Below are positions 25,126-33,647 of a stretch of DNA of 64,000 nt, in pieces. A program made the translations under genes and the position numbers. The stretch's first letter is position 1; each line of letters begins with the position of its first letter. This DNA comes from Coprobacter sp. GTDB taxonomy: Bacteria; Bacteroidota; Bacteroidia; Bacteroidales; UBA11471. The stretch lies in assembly GCA_017462265.1 (NCBI GenBank), contig JAFTRN010000030.1, forward strand, positions 84,983 through 148,982, given 5' to 3'. Under the pieces are notes generated by a model. The model was not told the DNA's origin and ran no database searches. It saw only the letters and a list, made by a program, of their open reading frames with translations.

Positions 25126-25986
25126 ATGAGCGAGCAGAAAGTGATATTGTCGGATCGGTCGGGCCTGATACTTGAGGGCGGCGGTATGCGGGGTGTGTTC
25201 ACCTGTGGCGTATTGGATAATTTTATGGATCGCGGCATACGTTTCCCCTATACTATCGGTGTCAGTGCCGGAGCGTGTAATGGCTTGTCGTATATGTCGG
25301 GGCAGCGCGGACGCGCCCGATATAGCAATATAGAACTATTGCAAGAGTATCGCTATATCGGTGTGAAACAGCTCCTTTCCAAAGGAAATATAATGGATTT
25401 CGACCTATTGTTTCATACATTTCCCGAGGAAATACTCCCATACGATTATGACGCATTTGCACGATGCTCCGAGCGATATGAGATGGTTACGACCGATTGC
25501 GCTACGGGCGAAGCCTGTTATTACGACGAGAAAAGCGATGCCGCACGTATAATAGATATAGTGAAGGCGTCGAGCAGCCTCCCCTTTGTGTGTCCTATTG
25601 CCTATGTCGATGGACGACCTATGCTCGATGGCGGAATAGCCGATTCGATACCTATAGTCCGAGCTCGTTCGCAGGGGTACGACCACAATGTGATAGTGCT
25701 CACCCGCAATAAGGGCTATCGCAAGCCTGATAAGAAGCCCTATATACCACCGTTTATATATCGAAAATATCCGCAACTGCGAGAGGCGATCGCTCATCGG
25801 AATATGCTCTATAACGAACAAATAGCATTGATAGAGCAGCTCGAGGAGGCCGGATCGATTACTGTCATTCGACCTCAACGCCCTATTACCGTGGGGCGTA
25901 TGGAATGTGATATAAACAAATTGATAGCACTCTACGATGAGGGCTATCAGTGCGCGGCAGATATTCATTTCGAGAAATCGCTTTGA
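25126..25986 (+). CDS. Patatin-like phospholipase
   Basis: A 286-residue cytosolic patatin-family hydrolase with a Ser-Asp dyad: oxyanion loop LEGGGMRGVF, nucleophile elbow IGVSAGACNG, and catalytic aspartate in MLDGGIADSIP. Expected to be a lipid acyl hydrolase. The ATG at 25126 is used; an in-frame GTG at 25096 overlaps the upstream gene and adds nothing conserved. No signal peptide. Confidence 0.9.
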   Translation: MSEQKVILSDRSGLILEGGGMRGVFTCGVLDNFMDRGIRFPYTIGVSAGACNGLSYMSGQRGRARYSNIELLQEYRYIGVKQLLSKGNIMDFDLLFHTFPEEILPYDYDAFARCSERYEMVTTDCATGEACYYDEKSDAARIIDIVKASSSLPFVCPIAYVDGRPMLDGGIADSIPIVRARSQGYDHNVIVLTRNKGYRKPDKKPYIPPFIYRKYPQLREAIAHRNMLYNEQIALIEQLEEAGSITVIRPQRPITVGRMECDINKLIALYDEGYQCAADIHFEKSL

Positions 25987-26017
25987 CCTAAGGTGAAAGT
26001 AAAAAGGATGTGTGACA

Positions 26018-26332
26018 ATGAAAAAGGTGAAAATTACGGTGATGCGCAAGGCGTGTTATCCCGACTTGATGGATAGGTATGAAAAGCCGATGGAGCATGC
26101 CTGTGATATGTGCGAAGGACAAACCTTTGTAGCCGATGGTTGGGAGAAACCTATAGGGCTGTGCGATAGTGCGTGGCAATCGATGTCGCCATTTGTCATG
26201 ACGTTGGCTCATGGCGGATCGCACATCTATGGCGACTGGATGAAAAACCCTCATTCGGCAATGATTTCATGCAACGATGGTTTCAGACCGGTATCATTCT
26301 ACCTGGAAACCATAGAGGCGGATTTTGAATAG
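26018..26332 (+). CDS. TIGR04076 family protein
   Basis: A 104-residue protein, MKKVKITVMRKACYPDLMDR. Cysteines in the ACDMCEGQTF and GLCDSAWQSM contexts and GDWMKNPHSAMISCNDGFRP fit the small TIGR04076 family of unknown function. It lies between the patatin and flavin-reductase genes and is probably in the same transcript. Confidence 0.75.
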   Translation: MKKVKITVMRKACYPDLMDRYEKPMEHACDMCEGQTFVADGWEKPIGLCDSAWQSMSPFVMTLAHGGSHIYGDWMKNPHSAMISCNDGFRPVSFYLETIEADFE

Positions 26333-26405
26333 AACGCATTTGAGGCGCATTCACAAAGCGTTTATTGTATTTATAATCGATTTTAAGAAAATAAAAATTG
26401 TAAGT

Positions 26406-26966
26406 ATGCGTAAAGATTTTGGTGTAAAGACGTGGCTCTATCCGATGCCGGTGTTTATTGTAGCTGCGTATGATGAGAATGGTGTGCCCAATGCCATGAA
26501 TGCGGCTTGGGGTGGTGTCTATACCGACAATATGGTGGGAATATGTCTTGCCGATGACCACAAGACTACTCGTAATATACTATCTACGGGTGCGTTTACG
26601 GTGAGTATGGCGACGAAAGACACCGTCGTGCCGTGTGATTATGTAGGAATAGTATCGGGTAATAATGTACCTGATAAGTTTGCCAAATCCGGTTTCCATG
26701 CCGTGAAGTCGGCGCACGTCGATGCGCCTATCATCGAGGAACTGCCCATGACGTTGGAGTGTGAACTCGTGTCGTACGATGCGGAAAGCTGTTATATGGT
26801 GGGGCGTATAGTCAATGTATCGGTCGATGAGGCGGTGCTGAACGAGGTCGGGAAAATAGATGTGGATAAATTGCAACCTGTCATATACGACCCCTGCAAT
26901 CACGATTATCGTCTTGTGGGCGAGAAGGTGGCCGATGCCTTTTCTTGCGGAAAATCGTTGAAATAA
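26406..26966 (+). CDS. Flavin reductase family protein
   Basis: A 186-residue FMN-binding split-barrel protein: PMPVFIVAAYDENGVPNAM, GICLADDHKTTRNI, TGAFTVSMA and DYVGIVSGNNVPDKF. Such proteins reduce flavins or act as flavoprotein oxidoreductases; the partner is unknown. The start at 26406 is chosen because upstream in-frame residues overlap the previous gene. Shares the terminator at 26989-27018 with the convergent GH89 gene. Confidence 0.88.
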   Translation: MRKDFGVKTWLYPMPVFIVAAYDENGVPNAMNAAWGGVYTDNMVGICLADDHKTTRNILSTGAFTVSMATKDTVVPCDYVGIVSGNNVPDKFAKSGFHAVKSAHVDAPIIEELPMTLECELVSYDAESCYMVGRIVNVSVDEAVLNEVGKIDVDKLQPVIYDPCNHDYRLVGEKVADAFSCGKSLK

Positions 26967-26988
26967 ATATACTATAATATACACAGCA

Positions 26989-27018
26989 AGCGGGAGATAG
27001 ATACTACTACCTCCCGCT
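26989..27018. terminator. Bidirectional terminator
   Basis: AGCGGGAG at 26989-26996 pairs with CTCCCGCT at 27011-27018, between the convergent flavin-reductase and GH89 genes. Confidence 0.7.
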
Positions 27019-27037
27019 GCGGTATTGATGGTGCTAT

Positions 27038-29233
27038 TTACTTCTCGATCTGTGAGCGGTATTTCTCTATAATTTCTCGGGCTATGCTTATGCCATCGCC
27101 GGTGGGGGTAGCGCTGAATGTGTCGATTTGCTCGTTCCACCAACGTTTTTCGTAGCGGGTAATCTCCTTTTTGTAGGCTTCGAAACGAGTGTCGTCAAAC
27201 TCTGCACCGGCGGCAACGGCTTCGTTTACGGCATCGAAAAATCTATTCCAACGTACCCCGTAATAGGATTTTACAAGGCCGGCCCATGTGCGACTGGCAT
27301 AGTCGTTGAGTAGCATATCTTCATCGCCCCAAGTGGTGAGCAGGTTGCGGGCATTGCTCTCGAAATAGGTCTTTTCGGTATCGGTGGTACCCCACGACCG
27401 GGCGTCGGCAATCCATTTACCCATGAGGAACGTGGTATTGGTGGCCAACAATCTTTCGGTATCGGTCAATATATCTCGCAGAATGGTCTCAGCCTCTTTC
27501 ATAGCTGTGAAATCTTTATCGGCATAGGCCTTGTCGTAACGTGCGCGGACGATGTCGAAATGATTGCTCAGCATTTGGCGGGTAATGTTTACAATATCAA
27601 ATTCGTGAGTAGCTCTTTTGCTATCGACACTCAACAATAAATCGAGAGTAGCGAGCAGATTTCTGTTTTTACACGAGAACCATGTGCTCGAGTAGTATGT
27701 GCGAGCCTTGCCCAGAGTGGGGCGCACGTTGAGCCACGAGCATTGTCCCGGTGTGGTCTGGTCGGTATATACGCTGTCGATAAGCAGTTGCCAAGCCTTC
27801 CGGGCATTCTCATCGATTTTTCCCACGCGTTGATCGGCCAAGCAATCTACCCATTGTGAGATATTTTTGTGGGTATCGAAATCCCATGCCTTTTCGAACA
27901 CATATTCATAGACAAAGGGATTCAGGTCGAATCCTTCGAGCGTAGAACCTATACCCGAGAAATTATCACCGCCATTTACGAAGGTGTTTTCGATACGTTC
28001 GTTTATCACATCAATTTTGCCACACAGGCGAGAATTACCTCCGAAATTACCCAGATAGCACCAAATGTAGGGTGAGCCGAAGAATTTTTCGGTGCGTTGC
28101 CACACCTCTTGTGCCTCACAATAGTAATCGAGCAACATCTGATGTTCTTGCGGATAGGAGGTGAGGTAGGCTTTTACACGTTCATCGGTCCAATCTTTGC
28201 GGTCGTTGAAAAACAGCCACCCCATTTGCAACCAAGTGGCGTCCTTATCGACACTGCGCAGATTTTCATATACCTGTCGGCTCACACGAGCAAGATAGTC
28301 GGGTTCCCACGAGGGTGGTGTCAATTCGTTGAATAGGTCTATTCCATATATATGATCGGTGCCGTAGAGCTTTTTTTGTTGTTTCAGAAAGGCCTGCTCT
28401 ATTTTACGGAATAGCGGGTCCATGGGGTCGAGAAAGCTGCAAGCGTATTCATTGGCATAACCGGCCCATGCGCCCAATCGGGTGATTTTGGCCTCGGGAT
28501 ATATGCGTGCGAGTTCTTGGGGTACATGGCCCGCAAATGCCGGCAGTACCGGTCGCATATTCAGTTCGCGTTCGCGAGCGACAATCTTTTTTTGTAATTC
28601 CTCTTGTCCATCGAGCCACGACATGGGCAGATTACCATGCCAGTAATCGATATTGAGCATACGATGCCAAGGCAGATGGGCAGGACCTGTAAAATAGTTA
28701 CGTACCTCCTCGTCGCTAAGTCCCAACTCGGTCCACACTTTATACCAAATACTTTCTTGTCCGGTAATGGCCAGGGGCAGGTTCACGCCATTGAGTGCCA
28801 TCCAGTCGATGAAATGTTCCCATTCGCGCCATTTCCACCAAGGCATGGTGTAGCCGAAAGTGCAATAGTTCAGAAAAAAACGATTTTGTACCCGAGCTTC
28901 GATATGAACTTTTTTATCTACGATAGGGAGTACCTCGGGCATTTCTATGGGATTGTAGTCGAACCAAGACACCTCGGTCTTACAATAATATTTGAGGTAG
29001 TGATTGAGGCCTACGGCCATGGAATTGGCATTGTTTCCGGCAATAACCACTTTGTCGCCTTCGCTCCACAACTCGAAACAATCGCTGTCGCTTTTGATTT
29101 TTTTGATTTCGAAATAGTTGCTGTATTCCGGTAACAGGCGGGAAATCAATCCTCGCATAGCCGATTTGTCGCCGGCATTAATTATTCCTATACAGAACAA
29201 TAATGCCAAGATAGTCGATGAAATTCTTTTCAT
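27038..29233 (-). CDS. Alpha-N-acetylglucosaminidase (GH89)
   Basis: A 731-residue secreted glycosidase with signal peptide MKRISSTILALLFCIGIINA. Domain order matches human NAGLU: a small N-terminal alpha/beta domain to about residue 110, a TIM barrel (NRFFLNYCTFGYTMPWWKW, INLPL-like NGVNLPLAITGQES, IYGIDLFNELTPPSWEP with a likely catalytic glutamate), and an all-helical C-terminal domain. It releases alpha-linked GlcNAc from host glycans such as heparan sulfate or gastric-type mucin. It stands alone, not in a SusC/SusD locus. The leader has AACATCTTAAAAAC eight bases before the ATG. Confidence 0.93.
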   Translation of the reverse strand: MKRISSTILALLFCIGIINAGDKSAMRGLISRLLPEYSNYFEIKKIKSDSDCFELWSEGDKVVIAGNNANSMAVGLNHYLKYYCKTEVSWFDYNPIEMPEVLPIVDKKVHIEARVQNRFFLNYCTFGYTMPWWKWREWEHFIDWMALNGVNLPLAITGQESIWYKVWTELGLSDEEVRNYFTGPAHLPWHRMLNIDYWHGNLPMSWLDGQEELQKKIVARERELNMRPVLPAFAGHVPQELARIYPEAKITRLGAWAGYANEYACSFLDPMDPLFRKIEQAFLKQQKKLYGTDHIYGIDLFNELTPPSWEPDYLARVSRQVYENLRSVDKDATWLQMGWLFFNDRKDWTDERVKAYLTSYPQEHQMLLDYYCEAQEVWQRTEKFFGSPYIWCYLGNFGGNSRLCGKIDVINERIENTFVNGGDNFSGIGSTLEGFDLNPFVYEYVFEKAWDFDTHKNISQWVDCLADQRVGKIDENARKAWQLLIDSVYTDQTTPGQCSWLNVRPTLGKARTYYSSTWFSCKNRNLLATLDLLLSVDSKRATHEFDIVNITRQMLSNHFDIVRARYDKAYADKDFTAMKEAETILRDILTDTERLLATNTTFLMGKWIADARSWGTTDTEKTYFESNARNLLTTWGDEDMLLNDYASRTWAGLVKSYYGVRWNRFFDAVNEAVAAGAEFDDTRFEAYKKEITRYEKRWWNEQIDTFSATPTGDGISIAREIIEKYRSQIEK

Positions 29234-29362
29234 GATATTGGTTTTTAAGATGTTGTTTGGCCTTGATTTAGAACTGTCGCATTACGCGAAATCGCCTTTA
29301 AAAGAAGTTTGTACAATGTTTTTGAGAAGCCATGATAAATAACAGCTTCTTAAACAGCATTT

Positions 29363-30292
29363 TTACAATGCTTGGAGTATTTCCTCGGCAAGAGTCTTGT
29401 CTTGTAGCAGTTGTGTGTGTAGGGCGTTCAAGTCGTCCATACGACGCTCGGGCCGCAAGTACTTTACAAATTCTATTTGCAACTCTTGTCCGTATATGGT
29501 GTCGTTGAAATTGAAGATATGCACCTCGATACTTTGCTTACAATCAGACAAATGAACAGTGGGACGTGTCCCGATGTTCAGCATACCGCCGAACGATTTT
29601 CCCGCATCGGTTGTTACCCGCACGGCGTAAGCCCCTGTAGCCGGAATGAGTTTTTCGGTACCACAACACACGATGTTGGCCGTAGGGAAACCTATGGTGC
29701 GCCCTATTTGCTGACCGGCCACGACACAGCCGCGCAAGGTGTAATGGTAGGAGAGGAGCCGAGACGCTTCATCGACTTTCCCGTCGGTCAATAAGCGCCT
29801 TATGACCGACGAACTTACTTTCTGTCCGGCAGGCATACAAGCGTTCGATTGCGAGATGGAAACGCCCAATTCCGCCCCATATCGCATATAATCGACCGGC
29901 GTCTCATTGCGGTTGTGCCCGAAACGGTGATCATAGCCTATAACCAAGTGACGCACATGGAAATAATCGCGAATATACCGAATGAACTCTTGGGCGGATA
30001 ATCGGGCGATATCGTGTGAGAAATCGAGCAAGATACAATAATCTATACCGGTCGCGGCCAATTGCTCTATACGTTCGTCAAGTGATGTGAGTAGCGGCAT
30101 CGGTTCGCCCGTAAGGATTTTCTTAGGGTGCTCTCTGAATGTGATGACTCCCGAGACTAAACCCATATCGGTCGATGTACGTTTCACATCTGACAGCAAA
30201 GCGCGATGTCCGGCATGTACCCCATCAAAGAAACCGATGGTGGCCGTAATTCCCGAATAGGGTAGGGTGGTCGTAGACTCGATTATTTGCAT
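29363..30292 (-). CDS. ribF: Riboflavin kinase/FAD synthetase RibF
   Basis: A 309-residue bifunctional enzyme making FMN and FAD. The N-terminal nucleotidyltransferase shows ATIGFFDGVHAGHRALL and VIGYDHRFGHNR; the C-terminal kinase shows GRTIGFPTANI and GMLNIGTRPT. The start at 30292 (MQIIESTTT) is preferred; the longer reading to 30343 adds an AT-rich, unconserved stretch. The leader contains AACAACTTTTA. Confidence 0.95.
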   Translation of the reverse strand: MQIIESTTTLPYSGITATIGFFDGVHAGHRALLSDVKRTSTDMGLVSGVITFREHPKKILTGEPMPLLTSLDERIEQLAATGIDYCILLDFSHDIARLSAQEFIRYIRDYFHVRHLVIGYDHRFGHNRNETPVDYMRYGAELGVSISQSNACMPAGQKVSSSVIRRLLTDGKVDEASRLLSYHYTLRGCVVAGQQIGRTIGFPTANIVCCGTEKLIPATGAYAVRVTTDAGKSFGGMLNIGTRPTVHLSDCKQSIEVHIFNFNDTIYGQELQIEFVKYLRPERRMDDLNALHTQLLQDKTLAEEILQAL

Positions 30293-30589
30293 TAAAAGTT
30301 GTTTAAATTTTATTTTGAAGAAGATAGGCTGATTTGTAAACAAGTTTACATTACGTACGTAGGCACTATCTTTCTCTATTTTTTAGAGGTGTTTTCGGAG
30401 TACCAATCTTCTCGTCGTGGTAGATAATCGGAACAAAAATACATAAACTTTTACATCTAACCCGAATCTTCGACACTAATTCTACATAACACACCCCAAA
30501 TTGCCGTAAATAAGTCACATCTTTGTCTCTCAAATTCAGCAAGAAAACATTTGTTTATAAAAAAAGTATCGAAAAAGCATGAAAATAAT
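30293..30589. other. Intergenic stretch before the tRNA
   Basis: AT-rich, with no gene I can support. It carries the upstream sequence of ribF at one end; the tRNA promoter begins at its right edge. Confidence 0.4.
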
Positions 30590-30620
30590 TTTGTAGGTTC
30601 GAGAAAAAGCACTAATTTTG
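30590..30620 (+). promoter_or_regulatory. Promoter of the tRNA gene
   Basis: TTTG at 30590-30593, 19 bases, TAATTTTG at 30613-30620: a strong Bacteroidota promoter about 50 bases before the tRNA. Confidence 0.7.
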
Positions 30621-30671
30621 CATTGCTTTTTCCGAGAAACACCGATTGGGTGTTCAAAAAAACGGGAAATC

Positions 30672-30745
30672 GGTCCTATAGCTCAGTTGGTTAGAGCATC
30701 TGACTCATAATCAGGGGGTCCTTGGTTCAAGCCCAAGTGGGACCA
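30672..30745 (+). tRNA. tRNA with anticodon CAT (probably elongator Met)
   Basis: A 74-base cloverleaf: acceptor GGTCCTA with TGGGACC plus A, D arm GCTCAGTTGGTTAGAGC, anticodon stem TCTGA/TCAGG around CTCATAA giving CAT, and T arm CTTGG-TTCAAGC-CCAAG. CAT tRNAs can be initiator Met, elongator Met or lysidine-modified Ile. The 5' G paired to C rules out the initiator. Met is preferred over Ile2, but sequence alone does not settle it. Confidence 0.88.
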
Positions 30746-30751
30746 CACAAC

Positions 30752-30795
30752 AAATCGCTAAGTAGTTGAACTTACAACACTTAGCGATTTTTCTT
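30752..30795 (+). terminator. Terminator of the tRNA
   Basis: AAATCGCTAAGT at 30752-30763 pairs with ACTTAGCGATTT at 30779-30790, followed by TTTCTTTT. Confidence 0.8.
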
Positions 30796-30901
30796 TTGAT
30801 TTCAGCCCGACTCTAGCCCGACTTATTCTTCGCTTAACAATTTTGATACCCCATATTTACGAAGATTTTGGAAATCTTTATCGGACCCCAATATAAAAAA
30901 T

Positions 30902-30929
30902 ACCCCGGGTGCGAAGGGCGACCCGGGGT
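30902..30929 (-). terminator. Terminator of the OmpH-family gene
   Basis: ACCCCGGGT at 30902-30910 pairs with ACCCGGGGT at 30921-30929; read on the minus strand it is followed by ATTTTTTAT. Confidence 0.75.
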
Positions 30930-30950
30930 GGTGTAGGGTATCTTATGAAA

Positions 30951-31547
30951 TTATTTAGATGAGCTCTTGGTGTAGCGATGGTTGAGTAGTGATACTATCT
31001 CCATCGTGATGTCGTATGATGGTTTTATGTAGAGTGTACTGCTGTTGTTGAGTATAGCCTCGTATTTCCCGTCTTTGTTGTATTCTTTGATGAAGTTGGT
31101 GATGGAGTCGTTGACCTGTATCAGCGTTTTTTGTTGTTCTTGCAACAGTTCGTTTTCGAGGCGTTGAGCGTAGGCTTGCAACTCTTGTTGTTTTTTCATG
31201 AGGCGTTGTTGCTCTTGTTCGAAACGGTCTTGCGACAAGAACGCGTTGTTTTTCACTTTGCGTTCGAAGTCGGCTACCTCTTTTTCGAGTTGACGGCCTT
31301 TCTCGTTGATGTCGGCCCGAGCATTTTCCTGACGTGTCAGCATACTTTCGGTCAGGTCTTTGGCCAAGTTGTAGTTTATGAGCAACGAGTCGATGTTTAC
31401 ATAGGCGATAGGCAGATGCCCATCGAAAGTGTAGGCTGCGCCCGATTGGTTATCGCTTTGAGCGACAGGACTTGAGGCCGTTTGTTGGCAACTTGTCATC
31501 AGCAATGCGCCGACAAGTGTCAGTGTGAGGATAAGGTTTTTATACAT
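30951..31547 (-). CDS. OmpH/Skp-family lipoprotein
   Basis: A 198-residue protein with lipobox LLMTSC (Cys 20), so it is predicted to be a lipoprotein rather than the soluble periplasmic Skp of E. coli. After an IAYVNIDSLLINYNLAKDLT segment typical of OmpH, residues 65-150 form a long charged coiled coil (RQLEKEVADFERKVKNN, QQELQAYAQRLE). The C-terminal part packs back as YIKPSYDIT. Predicted holdase-type chaperone for outer-membrane proteins. Downstream partner of the small membrane protein 31554-31790 in one operon. Confidence 0.85.
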   Translation of the reverse strand: MYKNLILTLTLVGALLMTSCQQTASSPVAQSDNQSGAAYTFDGHLPIAYVNIDSLLINYNLAKDLTESMLTRQENARADINEKGRQLEKEVADFERKVKNNAFLSQDRFEQEQQRLMKKQQELQAYAQRLENELLQEQQKTLIQVNDSITNFIKEYNKDGKYEAILNNSSTLYIKPSYDITMEIVSLLNHRYTKSSSK

Positions 31548-31553
31548 GTGTTT

Positions 31554-31790
31554 TTAGTTTTGATTGATTTCCATATTATTATCTCGGGAATTATCGGGAT
31601 AGAGGCCCTGCTTTTCACGCTCGGCCCGGTCGGTCGATAGGGCGCAAGTGATGCCCCGTTTTTTCATATGGGGATTATGCCCTATATGAGAGTTGGGAAA
31701 TCGGCCTCCACGCACAAAAAATACCTTTATTCCTAAAAGTAATACCGAAAAGGCAACAATTAGTAGGGTAAGCAATATGACTTTTCCCAT
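31554..31790 (-). CDS. Conserved small membrane protein
   Basis: A 78-residue protein with one N-terminal helix (VILLTLLIVAFSVLLLGIKV) and a soluble tail with FFVRGGRFPNSHIG, HMKKRGITCAL and DREAEREK-like charge. The RGG-FPN-HIG and RGI-C phrases recur in Bacteroidota proteins of unknown function. The start at 31790 (MGKVILL) is chosen over 31853, whose extra residues are not membrane-like. It ends six bases before the OmpH lipoprotein gene. Confidence 0.65.
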   Translation of the reverse strand: MGKVILLTLLIVAFSVLLLGIKVFFVRGGRFPNSHIGHNPHMKKRGITCALSTDRAEREKQGLYPDNSRDNNMEINQN

Positions 31791-31855
31791 ATAATTCCTA
31801 TATTTGTGACCTACGAGCATATACTGCACTCGCAGTGAAAAATATTCACACAAGG

Positions 31856-31887
31856 TTGGTATTTTTCGCTCGTTTGTCCTATATTTG
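31856..31887 (+). promoter_or_regulatory. Promoter of pepD
   Basis: TTG at 31856-31858, 21 bases, TATATTTG at 31880-31887. It leaves a leader of about 150 bases to ATG 32046, which ends with AACATCTTTAAACAAC near the start. Confidence 0.55.
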
Positions 31888-32045
31888 TATGCAAATATAA
31901 TTAAGAAAAAGAGACTTGAGGCGTTTTGCGGTCAGTTTTGTGTGTTTATATTAAAATTATAAGCCTTTTTAACATTTCAAGACGGTCTGACAACACGATT
32001 TTGTCTCGAAAAATTTAAAACAACATCTTTAAACAACACCTAATT

Positions 32046-33497
32046 ATGGAAATAAAAGACCTGAAACCTCAGCTCATTTGGCGTTACTTCGATGAGATAA
32101 CGCAAGTACCTCGCCCCTCGAAAAAAGAGGAGAAAATTCGTGCCTATTTACTCGATTTTGCGGCAAAACATCATCTTGCCGTGAAAACCGACGCTACCGG
32201 CAACGTGCTTATCACCAAGCCGGCGACCTCGGGTTGCAACGATACTCCGGCTGTCGTGTTACAAGCCCACATGGATATGGTATGCGAGAAAAACAGTGAT
32301 GTGGCTCACGATTTCGACACCGATGCTATAGATACCTACATCGATGGCGAGTGGGTGAAGGCTCGCGGTACCACGCTCGGTGCCGACAACGGTATAGGTA
32401 TGGCTGCTGCTCTTGCAGTGCTGGCTTCCGATGATTTGAAACACCCGGCCGTAGAGGCGCTTTTCACGGTCGATGAGGAGACCGGTCTTACCGGCGCGTT
32501 CGGTATGCAAGATGGTTTCATATCCGGAAAATATCTGATAAATCTCGACTCCGAAGACGAGAGTGAAATATTTGTGGGTTGTGCAGGAGGTATCGATACG
32601 ACTTGCACCTTTACCTACACTACGCAACCGATACCCGATGGGCATATCGCATTGAAAGTGGCTGTCGCTCGATTGCTCGGTGGACACTCGGGGGGCGATA
32701 TACACGAGGGTAGGGGCAATGCCAATAAGATTTTGGCTCGCTTCCTTTGCCGATGCCTCAAAAAGTATGATTTGCGCCTTTGTGCCATCGATGGCGGAAA
32801 TCTGCGTAATGCCATTCCGCGTGAGGCTTGGGCGGTCATAACTGTACCCGTGGCCGATAAGGAAAACGTACGCGTAGATTTGAATCTCTATCAGTCTGTC
32901 GTAGAGGCCGAATTGGCAGGTGTCGATCCCGATGTCACGCTGTCGCTCTCGTCGTGTGATATGCCTGCATGCTGCATCGACACGACTACGGCCACCGCGT
33001 TGTTGCGGGCGTTGTATGCCTGTCCTCACGGAGTGATGGGTATGAGCCGTGATATTCCGGGACTGGTCGAAACCTCGACCAATCTGGCTTCGGTGAAGAT
33101 GAAAGATGACAATACTATCGTGGTGGCAACCAGCCAACGCAGTTCTACCGAGTCGTTAAAGCACGATATTGCCGCCCAAGTGGAGCATCTCTTTGCCATG
33201 GCCGGTGCCGTGCCCTCGCATGGAGATGGCTATCCCGGCTGGAAACCCAATCTCAAATCAGAAATCCTCGACATTGCCGTGAAAGCTCATGAAGAATTGT
33301 TTGGTACCAAACCGGCGGTAAAAGCCATTCATGCCGGTCTCGAATGTGGTCTCTTTTTGGAGAAAAATCCCGGTCTCGATATGATTTCTTTCGGTCCTAC
33401 GATGCGAGGGGTACACTCGCCCGACGAGAAGTTGCATATCCCCGCCGTAGCCAAATTCTGGGATCATCTGGTGCTTATACTGCAAAAACTCGCCTGA
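32046..33497 (+). CDS. pepD: Aminoacyl-histidine dipeptidase PepD
   Basis: A 483-residue M20-family metallodipeptidase. Zinc-site motifs: VLQAHMDMVCEKN, LGADNGIGMAAAL with the bridging aspartate, DEETGLTGAFGM with the catalytic and ligand glutamates, and LDSEDESEIFVG. A central lid/dimerisation domain and C-terminal HAGLECG follow. It cleaves Xaa-His dipeptides such as carnosine; cytosolic, no signal peptide. Terminator at 33519-33544. Confidence 0.94.
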   Translation: MEIKDLKPQLIWRYFDEITQVPRPSKKEEKIRAYLLDFAAKHHLAVKTDATGNVLITKPATSGCNDTPAVVLQAHMDMVCEKNSDVAHDFDTDAIDTYIDGEWVKARGTTLGADNGIGMAAALAVLASDDLKHPAVEALFTVDEETGLTGAFGMQDGFISGKYLINLDSEDESEIFVGCAGGIDTTCTFTYTTQPIPDGHIALKVAVARLLGGHSGGDIHEGRGNANKILARFLCRCLKKYDLRLCAIDGGNLRNAIPREAWAVITVPVADKENVRVDLNLYQSVVEAELAGVDPDVTLSLSSCDMPACCIDTTTATALLRALYACPHGVMGMSRDIPGLVETSTNLASVKMKDDNTIVVATSQRSSTESLKHDIAAQVEHLFAMAGAVPSHGDGYPGWKPNLKSEILDIAVKAHEELFGTKPAVKAIHAGLECGLFLEKNPGLDMISFGPTMRGVHSPDEKLHIPAVAKFWDHLVLILQKLA

Positions 33498-33518
33498 GAA
33501 TAGCCGGTCTAAATATCT

Positions 33519-33544
33519 GAAAGCCTCCTCGACGGGAGGCTTTC
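33519..33544 (+). terminator. Terminator of pepD
   Basis: GAAAGCCTCC at 33519-33528 pairs with GGAGGCTTTC at 33535-33544. Confidence 0.75.
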
Positions 33545-33647
33545 GTCATTTTGTGCAAACAAAAAAGCTCTTTTCGGGGTTATATCATCAGATTTTATCG
33601 ATGAGAAGGATAGACGTTTTTTGAAGTTGTTATGATTTATTGATGAT

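Noticed and set aside
30745..30840. tRNA-linked integration site downstream of the CAT tRNA
   Set aside because: No integrase and no second copy of the tRNA 3' end nearby; the downstream hairpin is explained as a terminator.
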